DNA of 64,000 nt, taken from positions 48,002 through 112,001 of the forward strand of contig NZ_JAQGCZ010000015.1 in the NCBI RefSeq assembly GCF_027706845.1, given 5' to 3'. Positions 25,231-34,773 of this stretch are shown piece by piece (position 1 is the stretch's first letter; every line of letters begins with the position of its first letter). A program made the position numbers and the translations under genes. Under the pieces are notes generated by a model. That model was given only the letters and a program-made list of their open reading frames with translations. It did not search any database and was not told the DNA's origin. Source of the stretch: Mycolicibacterium sp. BiH015. GTDB taxonomy: Bacteria; Actinomycetota; Actinomycetes; Mycobacteriales; Mycobacteriaceae.

Positions 25231-27570
25231 TCACAGATAAGCGACGTGTACCCGGCCGATATGGCCCTCGAAGGGGAACGGTGCGCGGTCGCGGTAGTCA
25301 CGGGAGACCGGTGAGCCGAGGCAGGTCCCGATGTCGAGGCAGTCGTTGGCGGTGAACAGCAGCGGAGCGCTGACCGGAACCAGACCCGATGCGACCTCGC
25401 GGCCGTCGACGGCCAGCGTGATGTCCAGCGGTCCAGCCGGGCGTTGTTCGGCGTAGGTCGTCGTGACGGTGACGGTCGCCGTTCCCGCGGGGACCTTGTC
25501 GGCGGAACGGATTGTGGTGCGCGACAGGATGAACAGGTTGTACTCGAAGCACAGATGCCCGTCGTCGAAGTAGCACGTCAGTCCGCCTGCCGCTCCACCG
25601 AGGGCATAGAGCACACCGCTGGCGTCGGCCGGGATGTCCGCTTCGATGGTCACGACGTTGTTCTTGTTCCCCAGTGCAGGCGCGCAGAATTCGGGCATCC
25701 GCACCATGTCGCCGGAAAACTCCCACTCGCGGTACGGCGGCGCGATGCGAAGCTCAGGGTGATAGACCGGAACCCAGAGACCGCCGCCGATGGGCAGTAC
25801 GGCATTGCGCGCTGCTTCGATGGCGAACAGTTCCCGCATCTGCGTCAGCTTGTCGGGATGTTCTCCGGCGAGATCGTCGGCCTGTGACCAATCCTCATCG
25901 AGGTGGTAGAGCTCCCACCGATCGTTGTCGGGTGTCCATGTCGCGATCCCTTCCGGCTGGCCGGGTACCCACGGCAACCGGGGTCCGCGCGCGCAGGCCA
26001 GCCACCCGTCGTGATAGATCGATCGGCTCCCCATGATCTCGAAGTACTGGGTCTTCTTGCCGCCCGGGGCATCCCGGTCGGCCAACGTGCGTGCGAAACT
26101 GGAGCCCGCGATCCTCATCTGCGGCTCCCCGTTGACGACGCGCGGCGCTTCGATGCCGACGATGTCGTAGATGGTCGGGACGACGTCGGTGCAGTGCAGG
26201 AACACCTTGCGGGGCACAGGGTCTGGGGTGACCTTCTTGGGCCACCGGATCGCCATCGGGTTGCGCGTGCCGCCCAAGTGTGACGCCAACAGCTTCATGC
26301 CCTTGTACGGCGTCGACCCCGCCCACGCCCAGCCGGCGTGGTACTGGTTGTCGACAGCGGGTGTTCCGAGCGCATCCAGACCGCCCAGCTCGTCGAGGGC
26401 GTCGATGTGTTGACGGACCGTGGTCGGAATACCGTTCTGTGCCAAGAGTTCTGCGATGGTGCCGTTCTGGCCCTCGCCGGACGAGCCGTTGTCTCCCCAG
26501 ATGTAGACGAATAGGGTGTTCTCACCATAGCCGAGTCGGTCGAGTTCGTCGGCGATCCGGCCGACCTGGACGTCGACGTGTTCGGCGTATCCGGCCGCAA
26601 CCTCCATCAGGCGTCGCTGGAACGGCTTTTCGTCCTCGGGGATGTCGTCCCATGCAGCCAGCGTCTCGTCACGCTCGGTCAGTTTGCAGTCCTGCGGCAG
26701 CCAGCCCGTGTCCTTGGCTCGCTCGAACACCCGCTGCCGGTACGCATCCCATCCGTCATCGAACTTGCCGGCGTACCTGTCCGCCCACTCCTTCATGATG
26801 TGGTGCGGACCGTGCAGACAGCCGCTGGCCCAGTACATGAAGAACGGTTTGTCGGCGTTGAACGCACGGTGTCTGCGCAGCCACGCGATCGCATCGTCGG
26901 CGAGGTCCTCGGACAGGTGATAGCCCTCTTCAGGGGTGCGCGGCGGTGCGACGACGGTCGTGTTGCGCACCAGATGCGGTTCGTATTGGGACGCCTCGCC
27001 GGCGAGGAACCCGTAGAAGTACTCGAAGCCCAAGCCGGTGGGCCAGTTGTCGAACGGTCCTGCGGCGGTCGTCTCCTCGGCGGGGGTGTTGTGCCACTTG
27101 CCGAAGGCCGATGTGGCGTACCCGTACTGTTTGAGAACCTCGGCGACGGTGGCGCTGCTGCGAGGGATCTTGCCGGCGTAGCCGTCCCAGTCGTTGGCCA
27201 ACTCGGCGATCTGGCCGTTGCCGATCTCGTGATGGTTGCGCCCGGTCAGTAGCGATGCCCGCGTCGGCGAGCACATCGCGGTCGTGTGGAACCGGTTGTA
27301 TGTCACGCCTTCTGCGCAGATCCGGTCCAACGTCGCGGTGGTGACCTCGCCGCCCAACGTCGATGGCAGGCCCGGACCCGCGTCGTCGATCAGCACGATC
27401 ACGATGTTCGGGCTGTCGCCGTGGAGTCGCCGCGGGATGTCCCGCTTGGCGTATGTCGACTCCGCCAGAGTGCGGCCGGCCACACTGGCCGACGAAACGG
27501 GCGGGAACGGCAGGACACCCCCGTTGGGGAGGACGGGAGCGACGATCTCGTTGCTTGCTTGGCGCGACAC
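25231..27570 (-). CDS. Type I arylsulfatase, cytoplasmic
   Basis: 779-residue sulfate ester hydrolase. The signature CSPTRASLLTGR near residue 100 holds the Cys that must be converted to formylglycine; metal ligands are seen in VLIDDAG, IWGDNGSSGEGQNG and in the HGPHHIMK segment. No signal peptide precedes the domain (NIVIVLIDD is at about residue 55). The last 200 residues form an extra beta-rich C-terminal domain often seen with large actinobacterial sulfatases. GTG 27570 is chosen because AAAGGA lies six bases upstream. No formylglycine-generating enzyme is in the window. Confidence 0.9.
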   Translation of the reverse strand: MSRQASNEIVAPVLPNGGVLPFPPVSSASVAGRTLAESTYAKRDIPRRLHGDSPNIVIVLIDDAGPGLPSTLGGEVTTATLDRICAEGVTYNRFHTTAMCSPTRASLLTGRNHHEIGNGQIAELANDWDGYAGKIPRSSATVAEVLKQYGYATSAFGKWHNTPAEETTAAGPFDNWPTGLGFEYFYGFLAGEASQYEPHLVRNTTVVAPPRTPEEGYHLSEDLADDAIAWLRRHRAFNADKPFFMYWASGCLHGPHHIMKEWADRYAGKFDDGWDAYRQRVFERAKDTGWLPQDCKLTERDETLAAWDDIPEDEKPFQRRLMEVAAGYAEHVDVQVGRIADELDRLGYGENTLFVYIWGDNGSSGEGQNGTIAELLAQNGIPTTVRQHIDALDELGGLDALGTPAVDNQYHAGWAWAGSTPYKGMKLLASHLGGTRNPMAIRWPKKVTPDPVPRKVFLHCTDVVPTIYDIVGIEAPRVVNGEPQMRIAGSSFARTLADRDAPGGKKTQYFEIMGSRSIYHDGWLACARGPRLPWVPGQPEGIATWTPDNDRWELYHLDEDWSQADDLAGEHPDKLTQMRELFAIEAARNAVLPIGGGLWVPVYHPELRIAPPYREWEFSGDMVRMPEFCAPALGNKNNVVTIEADIPADASGVLYALGGAAGGLTCYFDDGHLCFEYNLFILSRTTIRSADKVPAGTATVTVTTTYAEQRPAGPLDITLAVDGREVASGLVPVSAPLLFTANDCLDIGTCLGSPVSRDYRDRAPFPFEGHIGRVHVAYL

Positions 27571-27717
27571 GGCGAGTCCTTTCGTCGGCGATGTCTTCAC
27601 CGGCTAGCACAGCTTGCAACACCCACTGCGGAGGCGCACCCTCTTCCAGCTAGCAGGTACCGGCGATGGTGGCCAGCGTCGTCGACGCCACCGACGATGT
27701 GCGCGAAGCTGTTCACC

Positions 27718-29847
27718 ATGGCCACCTCCGTCGGGCGTCCCGTCAATCGCGTCGAGGGCGTCGACAAGGTGACGGGCCGGGCGCGCTACACCGCTGAGAG
27801 TGCTGTCGGCGACGTGCGCTACGCGGCCCTCGTGCAGGCCGAGATCACCCACGGCCGGGTGACGCCCGAGTCGCTCGCCGCGGCCGCGACGCGTGCCGGC
27901 GCGTCTGCGGGGGTGGACTACGTTCTGACACCACTGAACTGCCCACCGCTGCAGGTCCTTCCGAAGGATCTGACCTGGGACCTCCCGCTGGAGCGGCGAC
28001 CGCCGCTGTCCGACCTGAGCGTGCAGTACGCCGGCCAACATATGGCGCTGGTGGTCGCGGACTCTCTCGAAAATGCGGCGCAGGCCGCCTCCCTGATGAC
28101 GTTCGAGTATGTCGAGTCGACTCCCCAGTTGAGCGCCGCCGATGTGCTGAGCGGCCCCGCCGTGGACGACGGACCGCAGGATCTGATCCGGCACGGGGCC
28201 TACCGTCCGGATCATTTCGTGAAGTTGACCGGCGAGTTGCTGCAGGACCGTCGCGGTGCCCCCGTAGCGCCGCGGGGCACCACCGTCGATGCGACGTTCC
28301 GGACCCCTGTCAACAGCCACTATCCGATCGAGCTGTCGGCGACGATCGCGCAGTGGGACCGTGACCACCTGACGGTGCATGACACCACCCGGTGGATCAC
28401 CGGGGAACGCCGCGTGCTCGCCGCGTATCTGGGGATACCTGAAGACCGCGTGCGGATCGTATCGCCCTTGGTGGGAGGTGCTTTCGGTTCGAAGAGCTTC
28501 TTGTGGATGCACGTGGTGCTGTGCGCAGTAGCGGCGCGGGAGGTGGGCCGGGCGGTGAAACTCGTCTTGACCCGCGACCAGATGTTCACCTCGACGGGCC
28601 ATCGGCCACGCACCGAGCAACGCGTCTCACTCGTCGCGGACCCCACCGGGTTGATCGCGAGCACCGAACAACACACGCTGACCGAGACCTCCACCGTGGC
28701 GCACTTCTGCGAACCGGCCGGGTTGTCGGCACGATTCCTTTACCACTCGCCGCGGTTGGATGTGACGCATACGGTGGCCCGGATCCACGCGCCCACACCA
28801 TGTTTCATGAGGGGCCCGGGGGAGGCGCCCGGACTGTTCGCCCTCGAGGTCGCCATGGACGAACTGGCGTGTGCCACCGGGCTGGACCCGGTGGCGCTGC
28901 GAATGAGGAACGTGGTGGACCACGACCAGACCAACGGGCGGGCCTGGTCGGGCGCACACTTGCGGCAGTGCTACACGACCGGTGCACAGCGCTTCGGCTG
29001 GGAGCATCGCCCCGCTGCACCGCGGTCTCTACGACGCGACGGCGTCCTCGTCGGCTTCGGTATGGCGACGGCTACGTATCCGGGCCGCAGGATGGCCGCC
29101 GGCTGCCGCGTCGAGACCGGCGCTGACGGCCGGGTCCGGTTCAGCGCCGCGACCCATGAGATCGGCACGGGCGTGCGCACGGTGATGGCACAGCTGGCCG
29201 CCGACGCCACCGGGCTACCGCTGTCGCAGGTGACGTTCGACTCCGGAGACTCCTCATTCCCGGATGCGCCCTACAGCGGAGCGTCGCAGACCACCGCATC
29301 CGTCGGGTCGGCGGTCCACGCCGCCGCCCTGGAGTGGAAGCGAAGGCGCGATGCACACGAATCACTGGATTTCACGGTGACCAGTGGAGGCGTGCCCGAC
29401 GACGGTGGGCCCGTCTCGCAGTCGTTCGGCGCGCACTTCTGCGAGGTCGAGGTCGACGAGCAGATCGGGCGCGCGACCGTCACGCGGTGGGTCGCGGTGG
29501 TGGACTGCGGCCGGGTGATCAATCCGAAGCTGGCGACCAACCAGGTGATCGGCGGCATCACCTTCGGTGTCGGCATGGCCCTCCTTGAGCAGGTGCCCCA
29601 CGATCCCCGCTCCGGGAAGCTCATCGGCGAGTACTACGTGCCGACCCACGCCGATGTGCCCGACTTCGACATCACCTTCATCGACCGACCGGACCCGTCG
29701 CTCGACCCGATGGGCGTTCGCGGTATCGGCGAGATCGGTGCCTGCGGGGTACCTGCGGCCATAGCCAACGCGATCCACCACGCCACCGGAAAGCGGCTGC
29801 GCGAACTTCCGATAACGCTGGAATCCCTACTGGAGGAGCACAAATGA
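27718..29847 (+). CDS. Molybdenum-binding large subunit of an aldehyde/xanthine oxidoreductase-type hydroxylase
   Basis: 709 residues. The N-terminal aldehyde oxidase/xanthine dehydrogenase a/b hammerhead domain begins RPVNRVEGVDKVTGRARYTAE; molybdopterin-binding segments include GGAFGSKSFLW, RGPGEAPGLFALE and the C-terminal GIGEIGACGVPAAIANAI, whose Glu is the catalytic base. It resembles the PaoC/YagR group in lacking the long form of XdhB. The order here is large subunit, then [2Fe-2S], then FAD subunit, the reverse of paoABC. ATGA overlap with the next gene. The substrate is an aldehyde or N-heterocycle. Confidence 0.88.
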   Translation: MATSVGRPVNRVEGVDKVTGRARYTAESAVGDVRYAALVQAEITHGRVTPESLAAAATRAGASAGVDYVLTPLNCPPLQVLPKDLTWDLPLERRPPLSDLSVQYAGQHMALVVADSLENAAQAASLMTFEYVESTPQLSAADVLSGPAVDDGPQDLIRHGAYRPDHFVKLTGELLQDRRGAPVAPRGTTVDATFRTPVNSHYPIELSATIAQWDRDHLTVHDTTRWITGERRVLAAYLGIPEDRVRIVSPLVGGAFGSKSFLWMHVVLCAVAAREVGRAVKLVLTRDQMFTSTGHRPRTEQRVSLVADPTGLIASTEQHTLTETSTVAHFCEPAGLSARFLYHSPRLDVTHTVARIHAPTPCFMRGPGEAPGLFALEVAMDELACATGLDPVALRMRNVVDHDQTNGRAWSGAHLRQCYTTGAQRFGWEHRPAAPRSLRRDGVLVGFGMATATYPGRRMAAGCRVETGADGRVRFSAATHEIGTGVRTVMAQLAADATGLPLSQVTFDSGDSSFPDAPYSGASQTTASVGSAVHAAALEWKRRRDAHESLDFTVTSGGVPDDGGPVSQSFGAHFCEVEVDEQIGRATVTRWVAVVDCGRVINPKLATNQVIGGITFGVGMALLEQVPHDPRSGKLIGEYYVPTHADVPDFDITFIDRPDPSLDPMGVRGIGEIGACGVPAAIANAIHHATGKRLRELPITLESLLEEHK

Positions 29848-30380
29848 CCCACCCGTGCCACCCTGTACGCCTCGTGGTCAACGGTGTCGGGCACGAGCTG
29901 GACGTGGACGTCCGCTCGACGCTGCTCGACGTGCTGCGCGAGCGGCTCGCGCTGACGGGCACCAAGAAGGGATGTGATCACGGTCTGTGCGGGGCATGCA
30001 CGGTCGACGTGGACGGCGAGCGGGTGTTGAGTTGCCTGACGCTGGCGGTCTGCGCCGACGGTGCCGACGTAGGTACCGTCGAAGGATTCGCAGACGACGA
30101 CGACCTCCATCCGTTGCAGCAGGCCTTCGTCGACCACGACGGCTTCCAGTGTGGATACTGCACGTCCGGTCAGCTCTGCTCGGCGCGCGCGGTGCTGCGC
30201 GAGTATGCCAGGGGAGACCTGTCCGCCGCGTCGTTCGACGACGCCGCCGACGTCAGCTGCCCGCCTGAAGCGCTGTCACGCAATGAGATTCGTGAACGCA
30301 TGGCCGGAAACATCTGCCGGTGCGGTGCCTACCCGAACATCGTCGGCGCCATCTCGTCGGTGCACGAGGCGACATGTTGA
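29844..30380 (+). CDS. [2Fe-2S] subunit of the molybdenum hydroxylase
   Basis: 178 residues. The plant-type ferredoxin domain has GCDHGLCGACTVDVDG with the Cys ligands and a further Cys in VLSCLTL; the four-helix domain has GFQCGYCTSGQLCSAR and NICRCGAYPNI for the proximal cluster. It transfers electrons from the molybdenum centre to FAD. Both junctions overlap neighbouring genes (4 and 7 bases), so the three subunits are made together. No Tat leader is evident, unlike E. coli PaoA. Confidence 0.93.
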   Translation: MTHPCHPVRLVVNGVGHELDVDVRSTLLDVLRERLALTGTKKGCDHGLCGACTVDVDGERVLSCLTLAVCADGADVGTVEGFADDDDLHPLQQAFVDHDGFQCGYCTSGQLCSARAVLREYARGDLSAASFDDAADVSCPPEALSRNEIRERMAGNICRCGAYPNIVGAISSVHEATC

Positions 30381-31363
30381 CCTTCGACTACCAGCGCGCG
30401 GGCAGCGTCGCCGATGCGATCAGCCGGGTGTCGGCAGAAGGTGCACGCTTCTATGCGGGCGGGACAAATCTGCTCGATCTGATGAAGTCAGGCGTGGAAA
30501 GCCCGGCTGTGCTCGTCGACGTAAGGGGATTGGGGCTCAACGAGATCGAAGAAACCGCGGCGGGCGGAATCACGATCGGCGCCGGGGCCACGAACTCGGC
30601 GGTCGCGAACCACGCGCTGGTGCGCAATCGATATCCTGTGCTCTCGCAAGCCATCTTGTCAGGGGCAACTACGCAGATCCGCAACATGGCGACCGTCGGT
30701 GGCAACCTGATGCAGCGGACCCGGTGCCCGTACTTCATGAACCCGGCGACGGGTCCGTGCCACAAACGGGTGCCCGGGTCGGGCTGCGCGGCCCGGGACG
30801 GCTTCCACCGCGAGCACGCCGTGTTCGGAACCAGCTTGCCCTGCGTCGCCGTCCACCCGTCGGACATGGTCGTAGCCCTGGCGGCGCTGGACGCGGTGGT
30901 CCACGTGACCGGCCCCGACGGCGCGCGTGCGATAGGGATCCGCGACTTCTATGTGTCGCCCGCCGCGCCCTCGGACCCCGACACCTGCCTGCGCCCTGGC
31001 GAACTCATCGTGGCCGTGGAGTTGCCGCCCTCGCCGTTCAAGTCGCACAGCTGGTATCTGAAGGTCCGTGACCGGCACAGCTACGCCTTCGCGCTGGTAT
31101 CGGTGGCCGCAGCGGTGCATCTGGACGACGGTGTGATCGTTTCGGCCGCCGTGGCGCTGGGGGGTGTGGCCGCAACGCCATGGCGGGTGCCGGCTGCCGA
31201 GGCTGCGCTGACCGGTCAGGCTCCCCACCGGCAGGCCTTCGAAGCCGCGGCCGAGGTCGTCCTCGCTGGGGCTTCTCCACTGCAGCACAACGGTTTCAAG
31301 GTCACTCTCGCGAAGAACAGTGTCGTTCGAGCGCTGAGCGAAGCTACCGCGAGGACGTCCTAG
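30374..31363 (+). CDS. FAD-binding subunit of the molybdenum hydroxylase, PaoB-like
   Basis: 329 residues with the CO dehydrogenase flavoprotein fold: FYAGGTNLLDLMK, IGAGATNSAVA, and ILSGATTQIRNMATVGGNLMQRTRCPYF. The segment from RCPYF through GPCHKR to PGSGCAAR has the spaced cysteines that bind an extra [4Fe-4S] cluster in E. coli PaoB. ATG 30374 begins MLTFDYQRAGS. The stop abuts the stop of the convergent APC permease gene with no bases between. Confidence 0.9.
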   Translation: MLTFDYQRAGSVADAISRVSAEGARFYAGGTNLLDLMKSGVESPAVLVDVRGLGLNEIEETAAGGITIGAGATNSAVANHALVRNRYPVLSQAILSGATTQIRNMATVGGNLMQRTRCPYFMNPATGPCHKRVPGSGCAARDGFHREHAVFGTSLPCVAVHPSDMVVALAALDAVVHVTGPDGARAIGIRDFYVSPAAPSDPDTCLRPGELIVAVELPPSPFKSHSWYLKVRDRHSYAFALVSVAAAVHLDDGVIVSAAVALGGVAATPWRVPAAEAALTGQAPHRQAFEAAAEVVLAGASPLQHNGFKVTLAKNSVVRALSEATARTS

Positions 31364-32956
31364 CTAGCGCTCGTGACTGTCCTCGATGACGGTGCGCCCC
31401 ACCGCGGCGTACACCTCCGGCCTGGCGACCCGCAACCACAACGCGTAGGCCAGACCGATGAGGAACACCGCGAGAATCATGAACGGGCCGACCTTGAACA
31501 CCTGGGAGTTGGCGGCCAGACCGGCGGCGAAAGCACGGTTGTCCCACAGCAGCCACACCACGTACAGCATCGCGACACCTCCGATCGCCGGGCAGATCAG
31601 CGTGGTGACGACATTGCCGGGGTGCGTCTTGCGCGCCCAGAAGTACGAGATGACCGCCGCCGAACAGATCGCCTGCACCAACAGAATCGCCGCGGTGCCG
31701 ATCAAGGCCAGCAGTCCGTAGATGTTCACGTACGGGACGAGGGCCGGCGTGTCCACCGGGACTCCGTTCTCATCCGGGACCTGCACTGCGGTGAAGCCGG
31801 CGAACAGCAGCACGATCACCAACGTCACAGCGCTCTGCAGCGTGGACGCGATATGCGGCGAGCCGTGCTTGGGGTGAGCGCCGCCGAGGGTCTTCTGCAC
31901 TCTGGCTGAGGGAATCTCGCGACCGAGGGCGAACAGGTATCGCGACGCGGCGTTGTGAAAGGCGAGCGCGCACGCAAACGATCCGATGACGAGCAGGATC
32001 TTGTAGACGTCAAGAAGGAACCCGCCCAAATTGGTCTCTACCAGGCCGAAGAACAGGTCAAGCGGCGAGGCGCTGATCGAGGCCTCCACGGACGCCTTCG
32101 CGCCGTTGCCCGCCAGCACCATCGCGGAGATGAAGGTGTAGAACAGCCCCAGGCCGATGACCGCGATCAAGGTGGCCCTCGGGATGATCTTCTTCGGGTT
32201 GCGCGACTCCTCGCCGTACACCGCGGTGGTCTCGAATCCCACCCAGGACCAGAACGCGAAGAACAGGCCGATCGCCATCGAACCGGCTGCAGCCGCCGTT
32301 CCGAACGCACCTTCGGGCAGTCCTTCGAACGCGTTGTTCAGCAGCACCGTCTGATCGAGCATGAACCCGTCCGGGCCCCCGCCTTTGACAATCACCGACA
32401 GCGCCAGGCCGAACAGGATCAGCACCTCGGCCACCAGCGTCACGCCGAGAATGGCCGCGGTGAAGCTGATGTGGAAGTAGCACAGCACGGCGATCAGCAG
32501 GGTCGCGCCGACTGCGAACACCAGCCACGGGATGTCCACTCCCACAATGGTGTTGACCGCGTCGTTGGCGAAGTATGCGCAGCCGCCGATCAGCGATCCC
32601 TCGAACACCACGTAGGCGAAGGTGGCCAGGAAGCCACTGGCCATACCCCAGACCTGACCCAGACCGTGGGAGATGAACCCGTAGAAGGCGCCGGTGGTGG
32701 TGATGTGCTTGGCCATCGCGACGTATCCGAGTGCGAACAGCGTCAGGATTATCGTCGCGAAGAGGAAGCCGGCGGGAGCGCCGAGTCCGTTGCCGTAACC
32801 CACTGCGATCGGGGTGTTGCCGGTCATCGCGGTGATGGGGGCGGCATTCGCGACGGCCATGAAGATGACCGCGACAATGCCCACCGCGCCCTTCTTCAGT
32901 CCTGCCGGCGCGGCGGGTTCCACGGCCGTGGACGCCGAAACGGAATCGCTCGCCAT
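31364..32956 (-). CDS. APC-family amino acid/polyamine permease
   Basis: 530 residues with about twelve to fourteen transmembrane helices. The N-terminal consensus VAVIFMAVANAAPITAMTGNTPIAVGYGNGLG and later FWSWVGFETTAVYGEESRNPKK are family signatures (Glu in the unwound helix). An aaggagaaac ribosome site precedes the ATG. It imports an amino acid, amine or related solute by proton or sodium coupling. It is convergent with the molybdenum hydroxylase, which could process an imported compound, but cotranscription is excluded. A GATTGCAATC palindrome is in its leader. Confidence 0.88.
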   Translation of the reverse strand: MASDSVSASTAVEPAAPAGLKKGAVGIVAVIFMAVANAAPITAMTGNTPIAVGYGNGLGAPAGFLFATIILTLFALGYVAMAKHITTTGAFYGFISHGLGQVWGMASGFLATFAYVVFEGSLIGGCAYFANDAVNTIVGVDIPWLVFAVGATLLIAVLCYFHISFTAAILGVTLVAEVLILFGLALSVIVKGGGPDGFMLDQTVLLNNAFEGLPEGAFGTAAAAGSMAIGLFFAFWSWVGFETTAVYGEESRNPKKIIPRATLIAVIGLGLFYTFISAMVLAGNGAKASVEASISASPLDLFFGLVETNLGGFLLDVYKILLVIGSFACALAFHNAASRYLFALGREIPSARVQKTLGGAHPKHGSPHIASTLQSAVTLVIVLLFAGFTAVQVPDENGVPVDTPALVPYVNIYGLLALIGTAAILLVQAICSAAVISYFWARKTHPGNVVTTLICPAIGGVAMLYVVWLLWDNRAFAAGLAANSQVFKVGPFMILAVFLIGLAYALWLRVARPEVYAAVGRTVIEDSHER

Positions 32957-32973
32957 ACGGCGTTTCTCCTTCG

Positions 32974-32983
32974 GATTGCAATC
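32974..32983. promoter_or_regulatory. Palindrome in the APC permease leader
   Basis: Perfect 10-bp palindrome GATTGCAATC, 18 bp before the permease start codon. It may be an operator site for an unseen regulator; short enough to be chance. Confidence 0.25.
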
Positions 32984-33166
32984 AAATGATCGCCTGCGGC
33001 ACTGCAGACCGAAGAGAGCGTCGCACTGTATAGACCATCCAACAACCGGGGTCATCCACATTTAACATGGCTCCCAGTCAATTCCCAGCCTCGCCGTTTT
33101 CCCAGGCTGCCGGTGAATGCGCGGCGACGCGACGAAGAACAATGAATCGCGGTCGTGGCGGCGGGA

Positions 33167-33532
33167 ATGGTCTCGGACGACACTACGGAGGTGACCGCGA
33201 CCTCGTTGCTGCACTCGATCCTGGACTGGCTACGCGCCGGCTACCCCGATGGCGTTCCCGGGCCGGACCGCGTCCCGTTGTTGTCGCTGTTGCGGGCCAC
33301 TCCGCTGACCGAGGAGCAGATCAGAGAAGTCATCGGCCACCTGACCGAAGAGGGCTCGCCGGCGGTCCTTGACGGAACCATCGATGTCGACGAGATCGAG
33401 GCGTTCGTCAAGGACGTCACTCATCACGACGCCGGTCCCGAGAATGTCCAGCGGGTGGCGGCCAGGCTCGCAGCGGCCGGTTGGCCGCTGGCCGGCGTCG
33501 ACCATGACACGGCCACCGGCCGACCTTCCTGA
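33167..33532 (+). CDS. DUF3349 family protein (Rv3046c-like)
   Basis: 121 residues. LHSILDWLRAGYPDGVPGPDRVPLLSLLRATPLTEEQI is the family signature, followed by a helical half with VARRLxxxGWPL-like ending (VAARLAAAGWPLAGV). Structures of such small proteins show a helical bundle; function is unknown. ATG 33167 or GTG 33155 are both possible. Same position as Rv3046c, close to adhC. Confidence 0.85.
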   Translation: MVSDDTTEVTATSLLHSILDWLRAGYPDGVPGPDRVPLLSLLRATPLTEEQIREVIGHLTEEGSPAVLDGTIDVDEIEAFVKDVTHHDAGPENVQRVAARLAAAGWPLAGVDHDTATGRPS

Positions 33533-33553
33533 GTGGCAGAACCGTTGGCCGAC

Positions 33554-33591
33554 ATTCCGGCCCGCAGCCACGACGTGGATGCGGGCCGAAT
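33554..33591. terminator. Bidirectional hairpin between DUF3349 and adhC genes
   Basis: CGGCCCGC and GCGGGCCG form a perfect 8-bp stem, extended by ATTC/GAAT through a one-base bulge, with a 14-base loop. It is centred between the convergent stop codons. Confidence 0.6.
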
Positions 33592-33597
33592 CGCCTG

Positions 33598-34644
33598 TCA
33601 GCGCAGCGTCTCGGTGTCGATCACGAAGCGGTAGCGCACGTCACTGGCCAGGACGCGCTCGTAGGCCTCGTTGATGTAATCGGGCGCCACCACTTCGATT
33701 TCGGGTGTCACGTCGTGCTCGGCGCAGAAGTCCAGCATCTCCTGGGTCTCTGCGATACCGCCGATCAGCGATCCGGAGATCCGGCGGCGACCGAAGATCA
33801 GCGCCGAAGCGGGGACCTCCATGGGATGCTCCGGCATGCCGAGCTCGACGAGTGTGCCGTCAAGAGTCAGCAGTCCGAGGTAGTCCTCGAGGTTGAGGTT
33901 GGCCGACACGGTGTTCAGGATCAGGTCGAAGGAACCCCTGAGCTTCTTGAAGGTGTCCCGGTCGCTGGTCGCGTAGTACTCGGAGGCGCCCAACCGCAGG
34001 CCGTCCTCCATTTTCTTCAACGACTGGCTCAGCACCGTCACGTCTGCGCCCAACGCGACGGCGAGTTTGACGGCCAGGTGACCGAGGCCGCCGAGACCGA
34101 TGACCGCGACGCGGGTGCCGGGCCCGGCGTTCCAGTGGCGCAACGGGGAGTACGTCGTGATCCCGGCGCACAGCAGCGGCGCTGCCTTGTCCAGCGCAAT
34201 GGAGTCGGGGATGTTCAGGACATAGTTCTCGTCGACCACGATGGCGCCGCTGTAGCCGCCCTGGGTCGGCTGCCCGTCGCGGCCGGTGCCGTTGTAGGTC
34301 CCGACCATGCCGGGATTGTTGCAGTACTGCTCCTCGCCGGCGAGGCAGTACTCGCACTCGCGACAGGAGTCGACGAAGCAGCCGACGCCGACGCGGTCTC
34401 CGACCTTGAACTTGGTCACCTCGGCTCCGACCTCGGTGACCAGACCTGCGATCTCATGACCGGGCACCATGGGGTACTCGACCTGCCCCCATTCACCGCG
34501 CACGGTATGGATGTCCGAATGGCAGATCCCGGCGAAGTGGATTTCGATCGACACGTCGTTCGGGCCGATGTCGCGGCGGGTGATCGTGGTCTTGCTCAGC
34601 GGCTCGGTCGCGGAGGTGGCTGCATAGGCGGTTACGGTGCTCAT
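33598..34644 (-). CDS. adhC: NADP-dependent alcohol dehydrogenase, zinc type
   Basis: 348 residues of the cinnamyl-alcohol dehydrogenase group. Catalytic zinc ligands are in GICHSDIH and VPGHEIAG; structural zinc cysteines are in CFVDSCRECEYCLAGEEQYC. The coenzyme-binding motif is GLGGLGHLAVK. It reduces aldehydes or oxidises alcohols in the cytosol. Homologue of Rv3045 (AdhC) by sequence pattern and synteny with fecB, ctaD and serB2 further right. A TetR gene lies 129 bp upstream in the same direction. Confidence 0.9.
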   Translation of the reverse strand: MSTVTAYAATSATEPLSKTTITRRDIGPNDVSIEIHFAGICHSDIHTVRGEWGQVEYPMVPGHEIAGLVTEVGAEVTKFKVGDRVGVGCFVDSCRECEYCLAGEEQYCNNPGMVGTYNGTGRDGQPTQGGYSGAIVVDENYVLNIPDSIALDKAAPLLCAGITTYSPLRHWNAGPGTRVAVIGLGGLGHLAVKLAVALGADVTVLSQSLKKMEDGLRLGASEYYATSDRDTFKKLRGSFDLILNTVSANLNLEDYLGLLTLDGTLVELGMPEHPMEVPASALIFGRRRISGSLIGGIAETQEMLDFCAEHDVTPEIEVVAPDYINEAYERVLASDVRYRFVIDTETLR

Positions 34645-34773
34645 CTGGAACCTTTCGGTCATCGTCAAGGGTGTTCGCCTACCCCTTCGCAGGGCGCGAC
34701 AAAACGGGCCCGCAGCGTTGCGGACAAGAATCACAACATGCGGGCTGCCGGGGTTTAGTCCCGCCCCGGCCCG

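Noticed and set aside
27286..27717. N-terminal extension of the molybdenum hydroxylase large subunit
   Set aside because: The frame is open upstream but overlaps the sulfatase gene and has no conserved residues; ATG 27718 begins the domain directly.
31364..32956. APC permease as the importer for the ureide operon
   Set aside because: It is about 2.7 kb away, on the other strand and separated by adhC and TetR genes; the operon has its own ABC importer.
31955..32989. A 344-codon plus-strand frame opposite the APC permease
   Set aside because: Charged low-complexity product with no ribosome site; the permease on the other strand is certain.
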